A stretch of 64,000 nt of DNA from Helicobacter sp. (GTDB taxonomy: Bacteria > Campylobacterota > Campylobacteria > Campylobacterales > Helicobacteraceae). Positions 17,445 through 27,140 of the stretch are shown here, piece by piece. Within the stretch, counting starts at the first letter, position 1, and every line of letters starts with the position of its first letter. The translations under genes were made by a program, and so were the position numbers. The stretch covers positions 1 through 64,000 of the forward strand of contig NZ_JALEIK010000018.1 in assembly GCF_022770205.1 (NCBI RefSeq), written 5' to 3'. The notes under the pieces were generated by a model. That model searched no databases, was not told the origin of the DNA, and was given only the letters and a program-made list of their open reading frames with translations.

Positions 17445-19109
17445 ATGAAAAAACTTGTATTTTTTTTATGTTGCGTTAGCTTTACATTTGCCAATACACA
17501 ACCCACAAAAACCCAAGAAATTACACTCAATCAAAACATCACTTTAGACTATCTTAAAAAACAACCTGCTGGAATCTCAAGGGATTTTTACATTTGGCTA
17601 TTCTTACAACAAGACATTACGCCAAAAGAAGCAAAAGAAGCCTATGATCTTGCTATGCGCAAAAATCCAAAACTCTTTGGACTCTACTTTAAAAAAGGTG
17701 ATAATAAAACACTCTCACGCAAAACAATCTGCGAACAAATGCCCCTTAATAATCTTTTAAAAGAAGATGCACAATGTATTGCATTGGGACTAACCACCAA
17801 AAAAGCAGAATCCCTTGATAAAAAAACACTTAAAAAGCTCTCAGATAGTGTCAAACCGCATAATCTAAAGCTTTCTAAAGAATTACAAATTCTAGCTTCT
17901 AAAAATCCTTTTGAAACTTTAATTGCACAAGATGCTAAAACTTTTGGAAGCTTTTATTTTAGCGTTTCACAGAATTATCGCAACCATTTAAATATTAAGA
18001 TTCCACAAGATACAATCATAAGACTCATCAATGAAAACGATGGCAATTTTAATCGCGCTTTAAAGCATATGATTCTCTCGCCAAATCTTAAAACCTTCAA
18101 TGCTTCACTAACAACAATCAAATCCCAAAGTATCATTAATAGACTTGATGCAGAAACTTCCTTTTATCTAGGCTTAAATGCAATGCACTATGACAAAAAG
18201 GAGCAAGCACTTTCTTATTTTCTACACTCCCAAAAACTATCAAAACACTCCTTTAACAAAAACCGCTCAACATTTTGGGCTTTTTTAGCAAGCAATGACG
18301 AACTCTATTTACAAGAACTTACTCAATCTAAAAGCGTAGATGTCTATAGCCTTGCAAGCCTTGAAATGCTTGAAAAACACCCAAATTACAACATTGTTTA
18401 TGACATTCCCATAAAAGCAAAAAATGCAAATTGGGATTTTAAAAATCCCTTTGAATGGGAGAGAATCCGCGATTCTTTTAAAGCCCTAAAAACATCCAAT
18501 GAATATTCTGCTAAAAAACTCTTATTAAAAACGCATAGCGCAGAAACTGAGGCGCATTATGTATGGCTCTCACGCGATTTTAGCAAAGAATATTTTTTAA
18601 TGCCTTATAAAGAAGTGTTTTCCAACTTTTCAAACGATAAGCAAGCACTGCTTTATGCTCTTGCAAGGCAAGAAAGTCTATTTATCCCAACGGCAATTTC
18701 TACTTCTTATGCGCTAGGACTTATGCAGCTTATGCCTTTTAATGTCAAAGCTATCGCTAAAGAGTTAAAACAAGAGCATAAAATCAGTTATCTTGATATG
18801 TTTGATCCTGCCATTAATGTTCCTTATGCAGAATATTTTACCCGCCCTTTAATCAAGGAATTTAACCATCCACTTTTTATCTCTTATGCTTACAACGGAG
18901 GACCAGGCTTTACACGCCGCTTGCTTGCTAAAAACTATCTCTTTAAAAAGAATAATCCCCTAGATCCTTGGTATAGTATGGAAATGATTCCTTATGAAGA
19001 ATCTCGCATTTACGGAAAAAAAGTCCTTGCAAATTATGTGATTTACCAAAGAAAATTGGGCAAAGAAGTGAATGTTTTAGACCTTTTACGCGAAACGCTT
19101 GTGTATTAG
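17445..19109 (+). CDS. slt: soluble lytic murein transglycosylase
   Basis: A periplasmic peptidoglycan-cleaving enzyme of 554 residues. Signal peptide 1-16 (TFA-NT), a long helical superhelix (U-like domain), then a C-terminal lysozyme-like SLT domain with YALARQESLF (catalytic Glu), ALGLMQLMPF and SYAYNGGPGFTRR. Its end faces the fabH end with one base between, so no terminator is seen there. Confidence 0.93.
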   Translation: MKKLVFFLCCVSFTFANTQPTKTQEITLNQNITLDYLKKQPAGISRDFYIWLFLQQDITPKEAKEAYDLAMRKNPKLFGLYFKKGDNKTLSRKTICEQMPLNNLLKEDAQCIALGLTTKKAESLDKKTLKKLSDSVKPHNLKLSKELQILASKNPFETLIAQDAKTFGSFYFSVSQNYRNHLNIKIPQDTIIRLINENDGNFNRALKHMILSPNLKTFNASLTTIKSQSIINRLDAETSFYLGLNAMHYDKKEQALSYFLHSQKLSKHSFNKNRSTFWAFLASNDELYLQELTQSKSVDVYSLASLEMLEKHPNYNIVYDIPIKAKNANWDFKNPFEWERIRDSFKALKTSNEYSAKKLLLKTHSAETEAHYVWLSRDFSKEYFLMPYKEVFSNFSNDKQALLYALARQESLFIPTAISTSYALGLMQLMPFNVKAIAKELKQEHKISYLDMFDPAINVPYAEYFTRPLIKEFNHPLFISYAYNGGPGFTRRLLAKNYLFKKNNPLDPWYSMEMIPYEESRIYGKKVLANYVIYQRKLGKEVNVLDLLRETLVY

Positions 19110-19110
19110 A

Positions 19111-20115
19111 TTATTTGCCATTAAAAGTAAGAATCACAGAGCCCCAAGTTAAACCGCCCCCAAAAGCGTCTAAAAGAAGCCTTGAACCTTTTTGGATTCT
19201 ACCTTCTTCATACAAATCATTCATCGCCATAGGGATTGAAGCAGCAGAAGTGTTGCCGTATTTTTGCACCGTTAAAGCGACTTTTTCTTTAGGAAAATCT
19301 AGCGCATCACCCACAGCAGAAATAATGCGCAAATTTGCTTGATGGGGGATAAAAAAATCAATGGAATCTTTACTAATCTGATTTCTTTCTAAAATTTCAA
19401 CCACATCTTGCGTGAGTGTTTTAACAGCCAATTTAAAAGTTTCATTCCCCTTCATCTTAATAAATTGCAAGCGTTCTTGTAAAACTCTATCATTTGCAGG
19501 ATTGCGACTCCCACAGCCTGGAGTCATTAAAAAATCTTGATATTGCCCATTTGACGCACAATTCACATCTAAAATACTAAGATTCTTATCCTCCGTTACA
19601 CCAATAATTGCCGCACCTGCTCCATCACCAAAAAGCACGCAAGTGCTTCTATCTTGCATATCCATAATGCTTGAAAGCTTTTCAGCACCAATAATCAGGA
19701 CATTTCTATGCACCCTTGATACAATCAAAGATTTTGCTAAATAAAGCAGATAAATAAACCCACTACACGCCGCTGCAATATCAAATGCAGGCTTCCCAAT
19801 AATCCCTAAATTATGCGCCACAACACAGGCAGTTGAAGGCATACAAAAATAATCCGGAGAAATTGTCGCAACAATGACTGCATCTATATCGCTAGGCTTT
19901 AGATTTGCACGCTTCATTGCTATTTTTGCAGCCTTTGTTGCAAGATCGCTTGTGGCTTCATTTCCATCAGCAAATCTACGCTCTTTAATCCCTGTGCGCT
20001 TAGTGATCCACTCATCGCTAGTGTCCACAATTTTAGAGAGAGCATTATTTGTAATAATTTGACTTGGAACATACGCACCAATGGAGTTTAAACTCGCATA
20101 TATAGGCTTCTCCAT
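19111..20115 (-). CDS. fabH: beta-ketoacyl-ACP synthase III
   Basis: Starts fatty-acid synthesis by condensing acetyl-CoA with malonyl-ACP. A Cys-His-Asn triad is visible: Cys117 in AAACSGF, His in IPHQANLRI, and Asn in YGNTSAAS. 334 residues. Last gene of the ndk-yceD-rpmF-plsX-fabH run, a widely conserved arrangement coupling ribosome and membrane lipid genes. Confidence 0.96.
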   Translation of the reverse strand: MEKPIYASLNSIGAYVPSQIITNNALSKIVDTSDEWITKRTGIKERRFADGNEATSDLATKAAKIAMKRANLKPSDIDAVIVATISPDYFCMPSTACVVAHNLGIIGKPAFDIAAACSGFIYLLYLAKSLIVSRVHRNVLIIGAEKLSSIMDMQDRSTCVLFGDGAGAAIIGVTEDKNLSILDVNCASNGQYQDFLMTPGCGSRNPANDRVLQERLQFIKMKGNETFKLAVKTLTQDVVEILERNQISKDSIDFFIPHQANLRIISAVGDALDFPKEKVALTVQKYGNTSAASIPMAMNDLYEEGRIQKGSRLLLDAFGGGLTWGSVILTFNGK

Positions 20116-20127
20116 TGGTTTCTCCTT

Positions 20128-21117
20128 CTAATCCTTAAATTGCTCTAGTGCAATTTCAATGTTATGATTCACAGCATTTTCATAGGCTAAGATTGCTTGA
20201 AACACAGCATTTTTCATTGCCTTTGCATTGCTTTTTCCGTGGCAGATAATCACATTGCCATTCACTCCTAAAAGCGGTGCACCGCCATATTCAGCATAAT
20301 CAATTTGTTTTTTAAGCTTTTTAAACACATTTTGCATAAACAATGCACCAAAGATTCCAATAGGGGAAGCTTTAATATGTTTTTTAAGCAAAAAAGAAAT
20401 GGAATTTGCAACACCTTCGCTTGCCTTTAACACAGCATTTCCCACAAAACCATCACAGACAATCACTTCTACATTGCCATCAAAAATATTATTCCCTTCC
20501 ACATTACCCACAAAATTTGGATGCTTTTTCAGAAGTTCAAATGCAATTTTTGTCATCTCATTACCCTTGCACTCCTCTTCACCATTTGCAAGCAATCCAA
20601 TGCGCACTTTAGGATAGTTTAAAATCGCCTTTGCATATTCATAACCCATAATTCCAAACTCAAACAAATTTTCCGGCTTACAATCCGCATTTGCACCGAC
20701 ATCTAAAACCAAACTCTTATTTCCATCAATACGCGGCATTAGAGTGCAAATTGCAGGGCGCAAGACATTATTTAGCCGTCCAATCTTAAGTGTGGCTAAA
20801 CTCATTGTAGCACCGCTATGCCCAGCAGACACAACTGCATCTGCAACTTTATTTTTTAGCATTTCCATTGCAACATAAATGGAGCTTCCTTTACGCTTTA
20901 GCGCAGAAGTTGCTCCATCTTCCATTGCAATATAATCATCACAATGCACAACTTCCACTCTACCTTGTAAATTGACAGGAATTAAAGGCTTAATCACTTG
21001 TGCATCACCCACAAGCACCAGCGTAAAATCACGCTCTTTAAGTGCTTGCAGTGAGCCTTGCACAAGTGGTGCAGACCCAAAATCTCCACCCATTGCATCT
21101 ACGGCAATCTTCATCAT
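20128..21117 (-). CDS. plsX: phosphate acyltransferase PlsX
   Basis: Makes acyl-phosphate from acyl-ACP for phospholipid synthesis. The N-terminus KIAVDAMGGDFGSAP is diagnostic, with LDVGANADCKP and VCDGFVGNAVLK further on. 329 residues. Located between rpmF and fabH. Confidence 0.96.
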   Translation of the reverse strand: MMKIAVDAMGGDFGSAPLVQGSLQALKERDFTLVLVGDAQVIKPLIPVNLQGRVEVVHCDDYIAMEDGATSALKRKGSSIYVAMEMLKNKVADAVVSAGHSGATMSLATLKIGRLNNVLRPAICTLMPRIDGNKSLVLDVGANADCKPENLFEFGIMGYEYAKAILNYPKVRIGLLANGEEECKGNEMTKIAFELLKKHPNFVGNVEGNNIFDGNVEVIVCDGFVGNAVLKASEGVANSISFLLKKHIKASPIGIFGALFMQNVFKKLKKQIDYAEYGGAPLLGVNGNVIICHGKSNAKAMKNAVFQAILAYENAVNHNIEIALEQFKD

Positions 21118-21129
21118 TATGCCCTAGTT

Positions 21130-21285
21130 TTAGTTACTCTTATAATTTCCAGTAAATTTATTCACACGATGTGGCATCTTCCAAGTGCCATCTTTATCTT
21201 TGATGGGAACTGCCAATGTTAGCTTATAATGCGTTCTTCTCTTTGCTGCTCTTGTTTTACTTACGCGTCTTTTTGGTACTGCCAT
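21130..21285 (-). CDS. rpmF: 50S ribosomal protein L32
   Basis: A short gene of 51 codons plus stop, starting [17 protein letters not shown], which identifies L32. The body continues THYKL...[23 protein letters not shown] precedes the ATG. It lies between yceD and plsX as in most proteobacteria. The zinc-binding cysteines found in some L32 forms are absent. Confidence 0.95.
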   Translation of the reverse strand: MAVPKRRVSKTRAAKRRTHYKLTLAVPIKDKDGTWKMPHRVNKFTGNYKSN

Positions 21286-21303
21286 TTGTTACTCCTTAAA
21301 AAA

Positions 21304-21675
21304 TTAATCGTCTTTTATGTGATAATCACAGCGAATCATCTCTAACTCGCCCTTTAAAATTTCGCTTAAATCAATATTACCATTTTCACACTCAATCACA
21401 TCTTCAAAATGCGCATTGTCTAAATGCACAATGCCATCACTAAGATAAAACTCTAAATGCTCATAGAGTGTTTTTTCATACTCTTCTCCGCTAATATCAC
21501 AGATTAGAGTAATGCTTCCTTTTAAGATTCCTTTTAGTTTCAGCAAATCAAAGTGGCTCTTATCATAAAAGAGAATGCCTTCTAAATGTGCTTTTTTGTC
21601 ATCACTCTCTACTAAAAATGGAATCTTTTCTCCGTTTTTACAAGTTTGGAATGCTTTTTGAAAAGCCAATTGCAT
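21304..21675 (-). CDS. YceD/DUF177-family protein
   Basis: 123 residues, acidic, in the position occupied by YceD immediately before rpmF. YceD proteins are needed for normal 23S rRNA accumulation in other bacteria. The C-terminal half has the expected acidic strand pattern (LEFYLSDGIVHLD), but the canonical cysteines of longer YceD proteins are not obvious. The call relies on gene order as well as sequence. Confidence 0.75.
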   Translation of the reverse strand: MQLAFQKAFQTCKNGEKIPFLVESDDKKAHLEGILFYDKSHFDLLKLKGILKGSITLICDISGEEYEKTLYEHLEFYLSDGIVHLDNAHFEDVIECENGNIDLSEILKGELEMIRCDYHIKDD

Positions 21676-21678
21676 TAA

Positions 21679-22092
21679 CTAACAAATTTCTCTTGTTGAA
21701 AAGAAGAATGCAATCTCTCTTTGTGCATTCTCTAGGCTATCGCTTCCGTGCACTGCATTTGCATCAATGCTATCAGCAAAATCCGCACGAATCGTTCCAG
21801 CAGCTGCTTCTTTTGGATTTGTAGCTCCCATTAGCTCACGATTTTTAGCCACAGCATTTAGTCCTTCAAGCACCATCACAACAACAGGTCCGCTCACCAT
21901 AAAATCCACTAAATCTTCAAAGAAAGGACGCTCCTTATGCACTGCATAAAATTCTTTTGCATCATTTCTACTAAGTCTGATTTTTTTCATTGCTACAATT
22001 TTTAAACCATTGCTCTCAAATCTATCAACAATTTTCCCAATCACATTTTTTTGCACCGCATCAGGCTTGATAATAGATAATGTCTGCTCCAT
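21679..22092 (-). CDS. ndk: nucleoside diphosphate kinase
   Basis: Balances NTP and dNTP pools by phosphohistidine transfer. The 137-residue length is normal. The catalytic His is in [12 protein letters not shown], the signature motif. The N-terminus reads [11 protein letters not shown]. First gene of the run leading to fabH; a TATAAT box lies 50 bases upstream. Confidence 0.97.
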   Translation of the reverse strand: MEQTLSIIKPDAVQKNVIGKIVDRFESNGLKIVAMKKIRLSRNDAKEFYAVHKERPFFEDLVDFMVSGPVVVMVLEGLNAVAKNRELMGATNPKEAAAGTIRADFADSIDANAVHGSDSLENAQREIAFFFSTREIC

Positions 22093-22141
22093 TGCTACTC
22101 CTAAAAACCCATTTGGGATTTTTTAAAATTCAAAGGGTAGC

Positions 22142-22147
22142 ATTATA
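22142..22147 (-). promoter_or_regulatory. -10 element for the ndk-yceD-rpmF-plsX-fabH operon
   Basis: TATAAT on the minus strand 50 bases upstream of the ndk start. A short CCC/GGG hairpin followed by five Ts lies between it and the start codon; it may be a weak attenuator. Confidence 0.55.
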
Positions 22148-22208
22148 TTGAATTAAACCTACATTTTAGTTTAAAATCAAAAATTGTCAAAATTTTTCAA
22201 ATCCACCT

Positions 22209-22925
22209 TTAAAATCTTGTTGGCGGTTTGATTCCTAAAATACGCAATATTCTATAAAATCGCTCCACTCCAAATTGCGCTTTTTTATCAATCTTATAGG
22301 ACAAAACTTTAAGATAATTTCTAATCTCTTTGCTTTTAACTCCGCTTTTGGATTCTGCATTTTTAAGCATAAAATATGGAATCTTAACATTTTTCTTAAC
22401 AAATGCACACATTAACTTTGTATAAAATGCACGATTCTCTCTAACACACAATCGCCCAAACACAAAAGGTAAATGCTCTCTTTGCACCCATTTTTCTCCC
22501 ATATCCAAATACATAATCTCCTTCCCATTTTTCCTATAATCTTGCTCTTGCTGTAGCACTTCTACCAACGCTCTATCGCCAATAAGCACGCGCCCTTGCA
22601 ATCCTAAAACCTTTAAAAGCGCATTGGAAGTTGCAGATTGATAATCCTCACCCTGCTCTTTTGGCAAACAAATCACGCTAATCACTTTTTTACGCGCTAT
22701 GATTCCAACATTTGTTATGTGAAACTTCTCCTTTTGCGCCCTTAAAGCAGTGATAGATGAGAGAAATCCCGCATCAATGCGCCCAAATAAAAATTCCCTA
22801 TTTAAATGCGCAGGATAGGATTTTTTTTGATGGTAAAAAAGCTGAAATTGTGAAGGTTTTGGATAAGCACGCACAAACACTTCAAAGGGCAGAAGGTTTA
22901 AATAATCAATTTTTCCAAAACGCAT
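22209..22925 (-). CDS. mqnA: chorismate dehydratase of the futalosine menaquinone pathway
   Basis: Converts chorismate to 3-enolpyruvyl-benzoate, the first committed step of the futalosine route used by Helicobacter and Campylobacter for menaquinone. The N-terminus RFGKIDYLNLLPFEVF matches the periplasmic-binding-protein-like MqnA fold, with DAGFLSSITALR and a LIGDRALVE block. 238 residues. No other menaquinone genes are nearby. Confidence 0.88.
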   Translation of the reverse strand: MRFGKIDYLNLLPFEVFVRAYPKPSQFQLFYHQKKSYPAHLNREFLFGRIDAGFLSSITALRAQKEKFHITNVGIIARKKVISVICLPKEQGEDYQSATSNALLKVLGLQGRVLIGDRALVEVLQQEQDYRKNGKEIMYLDMGEKWVQREHLPFVFGRLCVRENRAFYTKLMCAFVKKNVKIPYFMLKNAESKSGVKSKEIRNYLKVLSYKIDKKAQFGVERFYRILRILGIKPPTRF

Positions 22926-23073
22926 AAAATGTCCTTTAAGATTTGCATTATTTTAACACAGCTTGCACCAAAAAATTCTAATTCCTAAAAACTCCTTATA
23001 TATATTAAAGGATTGTTTTAATAAATTTAATATAAAATTTATGCTCCACATTACAATACTCAGGGGAAATTCT

Positions 23074-23925
23074 ATGAATCCTTTACTTGTAGAAACCATT
23101 AAAGAACTACCACCTCTGCCGCAAACCGTTATAGAATTATGCGATTATGTAGATTCCATTGGAGCAGATTTAGAAATTTCTAAAGTTGCAACGATTTTGT
23201 CAAAAGATCCCTTAATTGTTGGTGAGCTGTTGCGTCTTGCAAACTCTCCAATGTATGGATTCTCACGCCAAGTTTCAACCATCCAACAAGTTGTTTCTTT
23301 ACTAGGAGCTGGAACAATTAAAAACACCGTAATGGCAAATGCAGTCCGCTCAAACTTTTCTGTAAATGTTTCGCCTTATGGATTAAACAATGATGTTTTT
23401 TTAGCCAATTGCGCTAAAGAAGTAGATTTTATCTTGGCGTGGCTAAGAAAAGAAGACAAACATCTTGCTGATGAGCTAGTCCCTTGTGCAATGCTATTGC
23501 GCCTAGGAATGATTTTACTTTCTGATATGTTAATTAAATCAGGAAAGGACAAAGAATTTTTAGAGAAAAATCGCGCAAATAACTTTCAAAATGTGCAGGA
23601 CTTAGAGAACGAATATTGCGGTGTAGATAGCGTTTCTTTTTTAGGATTCCTTTTTAACCACTGGGAATTTGATGAAAATCTTATCCAAAGCATTGCACAC
23701 ATTAATAATCCCCACGCAGCTGCACAAGAACTCAAAAAGAATGCGTATGCGCTTGCAGTAACAAACTGCTTATTTGAACCCTATCACCCACTTAGTCAAT
23801 TCAATTCTAAAAAATCCATTGCTCTTATTAACGAAGCCATTGGGCAAGGAATAGTTTTTAACAGAGAAAACTTTCTAGCAAAACTTCCAGAAAAAGCAAA
23901 ACAAAATCTCACTAAAGGCGATTAA
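23074..23925 (+). CDS. HDOD-domain protein
   Basis: A signalling-type HDOD domain occupies most of the 283 residues. It begins with KELPPLPQTVIELC, followed by SKDPLIVGELLRLANSP and an STIQQVVSLLGAGTIKN block, all typical of HDOD proteins. The HD catalytic residues of true phosphodiesterases are lacking, as is normal. The start is set at the ATG preceded by CAGGGGAAATT; an upstream in-frame ATG at 22963 has no such site. It overlaps the convergent MFS gene by 4 bases. Confidence 0.82.
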   Translation: MNPLLVETIKELPPLPQTVIELCDYVDSIGADLEISKVATILSKDPLIVGELLRLANSPMYGFSRQVSTIQQVVSLLGAGTIKNTVMANAVRSNFSVNVSPYGLNNDVFLANCAKEVDFILAWLRKEDKHLADELVPCAMLLRLGMILLSDMLIKSGKDKEFLEKNRANNFQNVQDLENEYCGVDSVSFLGFLFNHWEFDENLIQSIAHINNPHAAAQELKKNAYALAVTNCLFEPYHPLSQFNSKKSIALINEAIGQGIVFNRENFLAKLPEKAKQNLTKGD

Positions 23926-25112
23926 GATTCTGCTTTTGGAATCTCTTTTGCAAAACTTAACCTATAATACACGCACACACAAAATGCAATCAATGCACCA
24001 AAATAACCAACATATCCCGCATTTAAAAACCCAACAATAAGCCCACCAAAATACGCACCACTTCCAATTCCTAGATTATAAATTCCAGAAAAAATAGACA
24101 TTGCAATAGAAGTCCCAACAGGCACTAAATACAACACCTTTGCTTGAAGAGTAAGTCCAAATAGCGTGATGGATAAACCCCAAAGCACACAAACCAACAC
24201 TATACTCAAGGAATTAAAGCTTAGGATTTTTAAAAGCAAAAGTGCAACAAACACTCCAAAAATAGCAAAAGCCAAAAAAGTCTCCTTATGTTTATCATAA
24301 TATTTGGAAAATAAATATCCCCCAACAACACCCATTGCTCCAAAGATTACAAGAGTTGCAGTGATTCCATTTTGACTAAAATGCGCATTTTGTGCCAAAA
24401 ATGGCTCTATGTAGCTATATGCAATAAAATGTGCAGTAACTAGACACATTGTGATTCCATAAACACCTAAGAGTTTTGGAGTTTTTAACAATTGAGGCAA
24501 AGAACGCAAAGAAACCACACCGCCACTTGGCATTTGTGGCAGTGTTTTTAAAAGTGCTAAAAAGACTAAAAATGCCACAATTCCAATGATAAAAAAACTC
24601 ACTCTCCAGCCAAAATACAACCCAATCATACGCCCTAAAGGGACTCCAGCTAACAAAGCTGTGCTAGTGCCAACAATCACAAAACTAATTGCTATGCTTT
24701 CTTTGCCTTTTGGTGCAGCACGCACTGCCATAGGCGTAGCAATAGACCAAAACAATGCGTGCGCACAAGCCACGCCAATGCGCAAGAATATTAGCATTGC
24801 ATAACTATTAGCAAATGCCAAAAAAAGATGCACAACAACAAATAACCCCATCACAAAAAGCAAAAGCTTTCTTAGATTAAAACGCGAACACATTAACATT
24901 AAAGGCAATGATGCAAAAGCAACTACTAAAGCATACACACTCATCAAAAACCCAGCCTTCGCTTCTGTGATTCTAAAATCTGTGGCAATGAGTGTTAAAA
25001 GTCCAATGGGAATAAATTCTGAAGTGTTAAAAATAAACGCTACAAAACTAATGGCAATGACTGCTTGCATTCTTGTCCTTGAAATTAAACACGCATTATA
25101 CTGCGATTCCAT
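23922..25112 (-). CDS. MFS transporter, sugar/drug efflux type (SotB/AraJ-like)
   Basis: 396 residues with twelve predicted transmembrane helices. The N-terminal half has NTSEFIPIGLLTLIATDF and a SVYALVVAFASLPLM segment typical of the DHA1/SotB efflux branch. GVPLGRMIGLYFGWR is motif C-like. Substrate unknown. The gene converges on the HDOD gene and stands alone. Confidence 0.85.
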   Translation of the reverse strand: MESQYNACLISRTRMQAVIAISFVAFIFNTSEFIPIGLLTLIATDFRITEAKAGFLMSVYALVVAFASLPLMLMCSRFNLRKLLLFVMGLFVVVHLFLAFANSYAMLIFLRIGVACAHALFWSIATPMAVRAAPKGKESIAISFVIVGTSTALLAGVPLGRMIGLYFGWRVSFFIIGIVAFLVFLALLKTLPQMPSGGVVSLRSLPQLLKTPKLLGVYGITMCLVTAHFIAYSYIEPFLAQNAHFSQNGITATLVIFGAMGVVGGYLFSKYYDKHKETFLAFAIFGVFVALLLLKILSFNSLSIVLVCVLWGLSITLFGLTLQAKVLYLVPVGTSIAMSIFSGIYNLGIGSGAYFGGLIVGFLNAGYVGYFGALIAFCVCVYYRLSFAKEIPKAES

Positions 25113-25166
25113 CTAAAGAGTGTTAAGAAGATCAATAAAAGTTTAGAAGATTTTAAACGAAGTAAA

Positions 25167-25194
25167 AATAAGACTCCTAAAAAGGAATCTTATT
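25167..25194 (-). terminator. rho-independent terminator of the peroxiredoxin gene
   Basis: On the minus strand AATAAGATTCC pairs with GGAGTCTTATT (11 bp with one G-U) around a short T-rich loop, followed by a T run. It lies 5 bases after the stop codon. Confidence 0.85.
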
Positions 25195-25198
25195 AAAA

Positions 25199-25795
25199 TT
25201 AAAGTTTATCAGCGTTTTGAGATAAGTATTCTGCAACACCTTCTGTTGTTGCTTTCATTCCTTTATCACCTTTATTCCAACCAGCAGGGCATACTTCTCC
25301 GTGCTCTTCAAAGAATGTTAGCGCATCGCACATTCTTAGCATCTCATCCATATTTCTACCAAGTGGCAAATCATTAATCACAGCGTGGCGAACTACTTGA
25401 TTTTTGTCAATCAAGAATGAACCTCTAAGCGCAACAGAACCATCAAATAGCACATCATAATCTCTCGAAATTTGCTTATTTAAATCCGCAACCATAGGGA
25501 ATTGCACATTTCCGATTCCACCTTGATTTACAGGCGTATTTTTCCAAGCAAAATGCACAACATCAGAGTCAATAGACACACCAATTACATTAAATCCCTT
25601 TGCTTCAAAATCTTTTACTCTTTTATCCATAGCAATGATTTCTGATGGGCAAACAAATGTAAAATCAAGTGGCCAAAAGAATAAAACCGCACCATTTCTA
25701 CCTAAATTTCTTGAAAGTTCAAAATCTTTTACGATTTGGTTATTTGCTAAAACAGCAGACGCTTTAAAATCAGGAGCTTTTTTTGTAACCAACAT
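25199..25795 (-). CDS. tsaA: typical 2-Cys peroxiredoxin (alkyl hydroperoxide reductase, TsaA/AhpC)
   Basis: Reduces hydrogen peroxide, organic peroxides and peroxynitrite, with thioredoxin as the electron donor in Helicobacter. Peroxidatic Cys49 in FTFVCPSE and resolving Cys169 in GEVCPAGW are both present. 198 residues. Single-gene unit with a TATAAT promoter, an inverted repeat just downstream of the predicted transcript start, and a strong terminator. Confidence 0.96.
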   Translation of the reverse strand: MLVTKKAPDFKASAVLANNQIVKDFELSRNLGRNGAVLFFWPLDFTFVCPSEIIAMDKRVKDFEAKGFNVIGVSIDSDVVHFAWKNTPVNQGGIGNVQFPMVADLNKQISRDYDVLFDGSVALRGSFLIDKNQVVRHAVINDLPLGRNMDEMLRMCDALTFFEEHGEVCPAGWNKGDKGMKATTEGVAEYLSQNADKL

Positions 25796-25821
25796 TGTTA
25801 AATCCTTGTAAAAAAATATTT

Positions 25822-25840
25822 ATTGATAAAAAATATCAAT
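25822..25840 (-). promoter_or_regulatory. candidate operator of the peroxiredoxin gene
   Basis: ATTGATA and TATCAAT form a perfect 7-bp inverted repeat around five As. It lies immediately downstream of the predicted transcription start and 27 bases before the ATG. Spacing and AT content fit a Fur/PerR-family site, but the regulator is inference. Confidence 0.5.
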
Positions 25841-25846
25841 TGAAAG

Positions 25847-25852
25847 ATTATA
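25847..25852 (-). promoter_or_regulatory. -10 element of the peroxiredoxin gene
   Basis: Perfect TATAAT on the minus strand, 52 bases upstream of the start codon, preceded by TTGGT. Confidence 0.65.
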
Positions 25853-25900
25853 ACCAACATAAGATAAATACAAAATTAAAACTTTTAAGTTTCTTTAGGA

Positions 25901-25906
25901 TAGAAT
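25901..25906 (+). promoter_or_regulatory. candidate -10 element of metK
   Basis: TAGAAT, 32 bases upstream of the metK ATG, in the divergent region between tsaA and metK. The ribosome-binding site AAGGTG follows. Confidence 0.4.
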
Positions 25907-25937
25907 TACCGACTATTTCAAAATACAAGGTGAATTT

Positions 25938-27098
25938 ATGCAAAAAGAGTTTCTTTTTACTTCAGAATCTGTAACAGAAGGACATCCTGATAAAATGGCT
26001 GACCAAATTAGCGATGCGGTTTTAGACTACATTATTGATCACGACCCAAAGGCTAGAGTGGCGTGCGAAACGCTACTTTCTAATGGATATTGCGTGATTG
26101 CAGGGGAACTTAAAACACACGCTTATGCCCCTATGCAAGACATTGCTAGACGCGTTGTGCGAGAGATTGGCTATATTGACGCAAAATACGGCTTTGATTA
26201 TAGAAGTGCTGCTGTATTAAATGGAATCGGAGAGCAAAGCCCCGATATTAGTCAAGGCGTTGATAGAGAAGATGGCGAAATAGGGGCAGGAGACCAAGGG
26301 CTTATGTTTGGCTATGCTTGCCGTGAAACTGCTGTGTTAATGCCGCTTCCTATTTATCTCTCTCACAGAATCACAGAAGGGTTAGCGCGTGCTAGAAAGG
26401 ACGGCACACTGCCTTTCTTGCGCCCTGATGGCAAGTCGCAAGTTACTATTAAATACGCTGATGGCAAGCCTATGGGCATTGATACTATCGTTGTTTCCAC
26501 ACAACACAGCCCTGAAACTTCTCAAGATACCCTAAGAAATGCTGTGATTGAAGAAGTGGTAAAAAAAGCGTTGCCAAAGGAATTTGCAAACGATAATATC
26601 CGCTATTTTGTCAATCCCACAGGTAAGTTTGTCATCGGCGGACCCCAAGGGGATGCAGGGCTTACAGGGCGTAAAATCATCGTAGATACTTATGGTGGAA
26701 GTTGCCCACACGGCGGGGGTGCATTTAGTGGAAAAGACCCCAGCAAAGTGGATAGAAGCGGTGCGTATGCGATGCGCTATGTGGCAAAAAACCTCGTTGC
26801 AAGCGGAATTTGTGATAAAGCGACAATTCAAATCGCCTATGCAATTGGCGTTGTAGAACCTGTTTCTATTCTTGTAAATACACACGGAACAGGCAAAGTA
26901 GAAGATTCTAAGATTGAAGAATGCGTCAAAAAGATTTTTCGCTTAACACCGCGTGGAATCATTGAGTCTTTAGACTTATTGCGTCCAATTTATCAAAAAA
27001 CAGCAAGCTATGGACATTTTGGCAGAGAATTACCAGAATTCACTTGGGAAAAAACAGACAAAGCAGAAGCCATCAAAGACTACTTCAACCTAAAATAA
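25938..27098 (+). CDS. metK: S-adenosylmethionine synthase
   Basis: Forms AdoMet from methionine and ATP. 386 residues with the signature blocks [17 protein letters not shown] at the N-terminus, [12 protein letters not shown], and [16 protein letters not shown]. It supplies the cofactor for the several methyltransferases and the radical SAM enzyme in this window. Monocistronic, ending in a bidirectional hairpin. Confidence 0.97.
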   Translation: MQKEFLFTSESVTEGHPDKMADQISDAVLDYIIDHDPKARVACETLLSNGYCVIAGELKTHAYAPMQDIARRVVREIGYIDAKYGFDYRSAAVLNGIGEQSPDISQGVDREDGEIGAGDQGLMFGYACRETAVLMPLPIYLSHRITEGLARARKDGTLPFLRPDGKSQVTIKYADGKPMGIDTIVVSTQHSPETSQDTLRNAVIEEVVKKALPKEFANDNIRYFVNPTGKFVIGGPQGDAGLTGRKIIVDTYGGSCPHGGGAFSGKDPSKVDRSGAYAMRYVAKNLVASGICDKATIQIAYAIGVVEPVSILVNTHGTGKVEDSKIEECVKKIFRLTPRGIIESLDLLRPIYQKTASYGHFGRELPEFTWEKTDKAEAIKDYFNLK

Positions 27099-27110
27099 AC
27101 TCTAAAATTG

Positions 27111-27140
27111 GAATCCAAATTATCTTTTTGGATTCTATTT
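27111..27140. terminator. bidirectional terminator between metK and the Na/Pi transporter
   Basis: GAATCCAAA at 27111-27119 pairs with TTTGGATTC at 27127-27135. T-rich runs follow on both strands. The right arm overlaps the last codon of the convergent gene. Confidence 0.65.
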
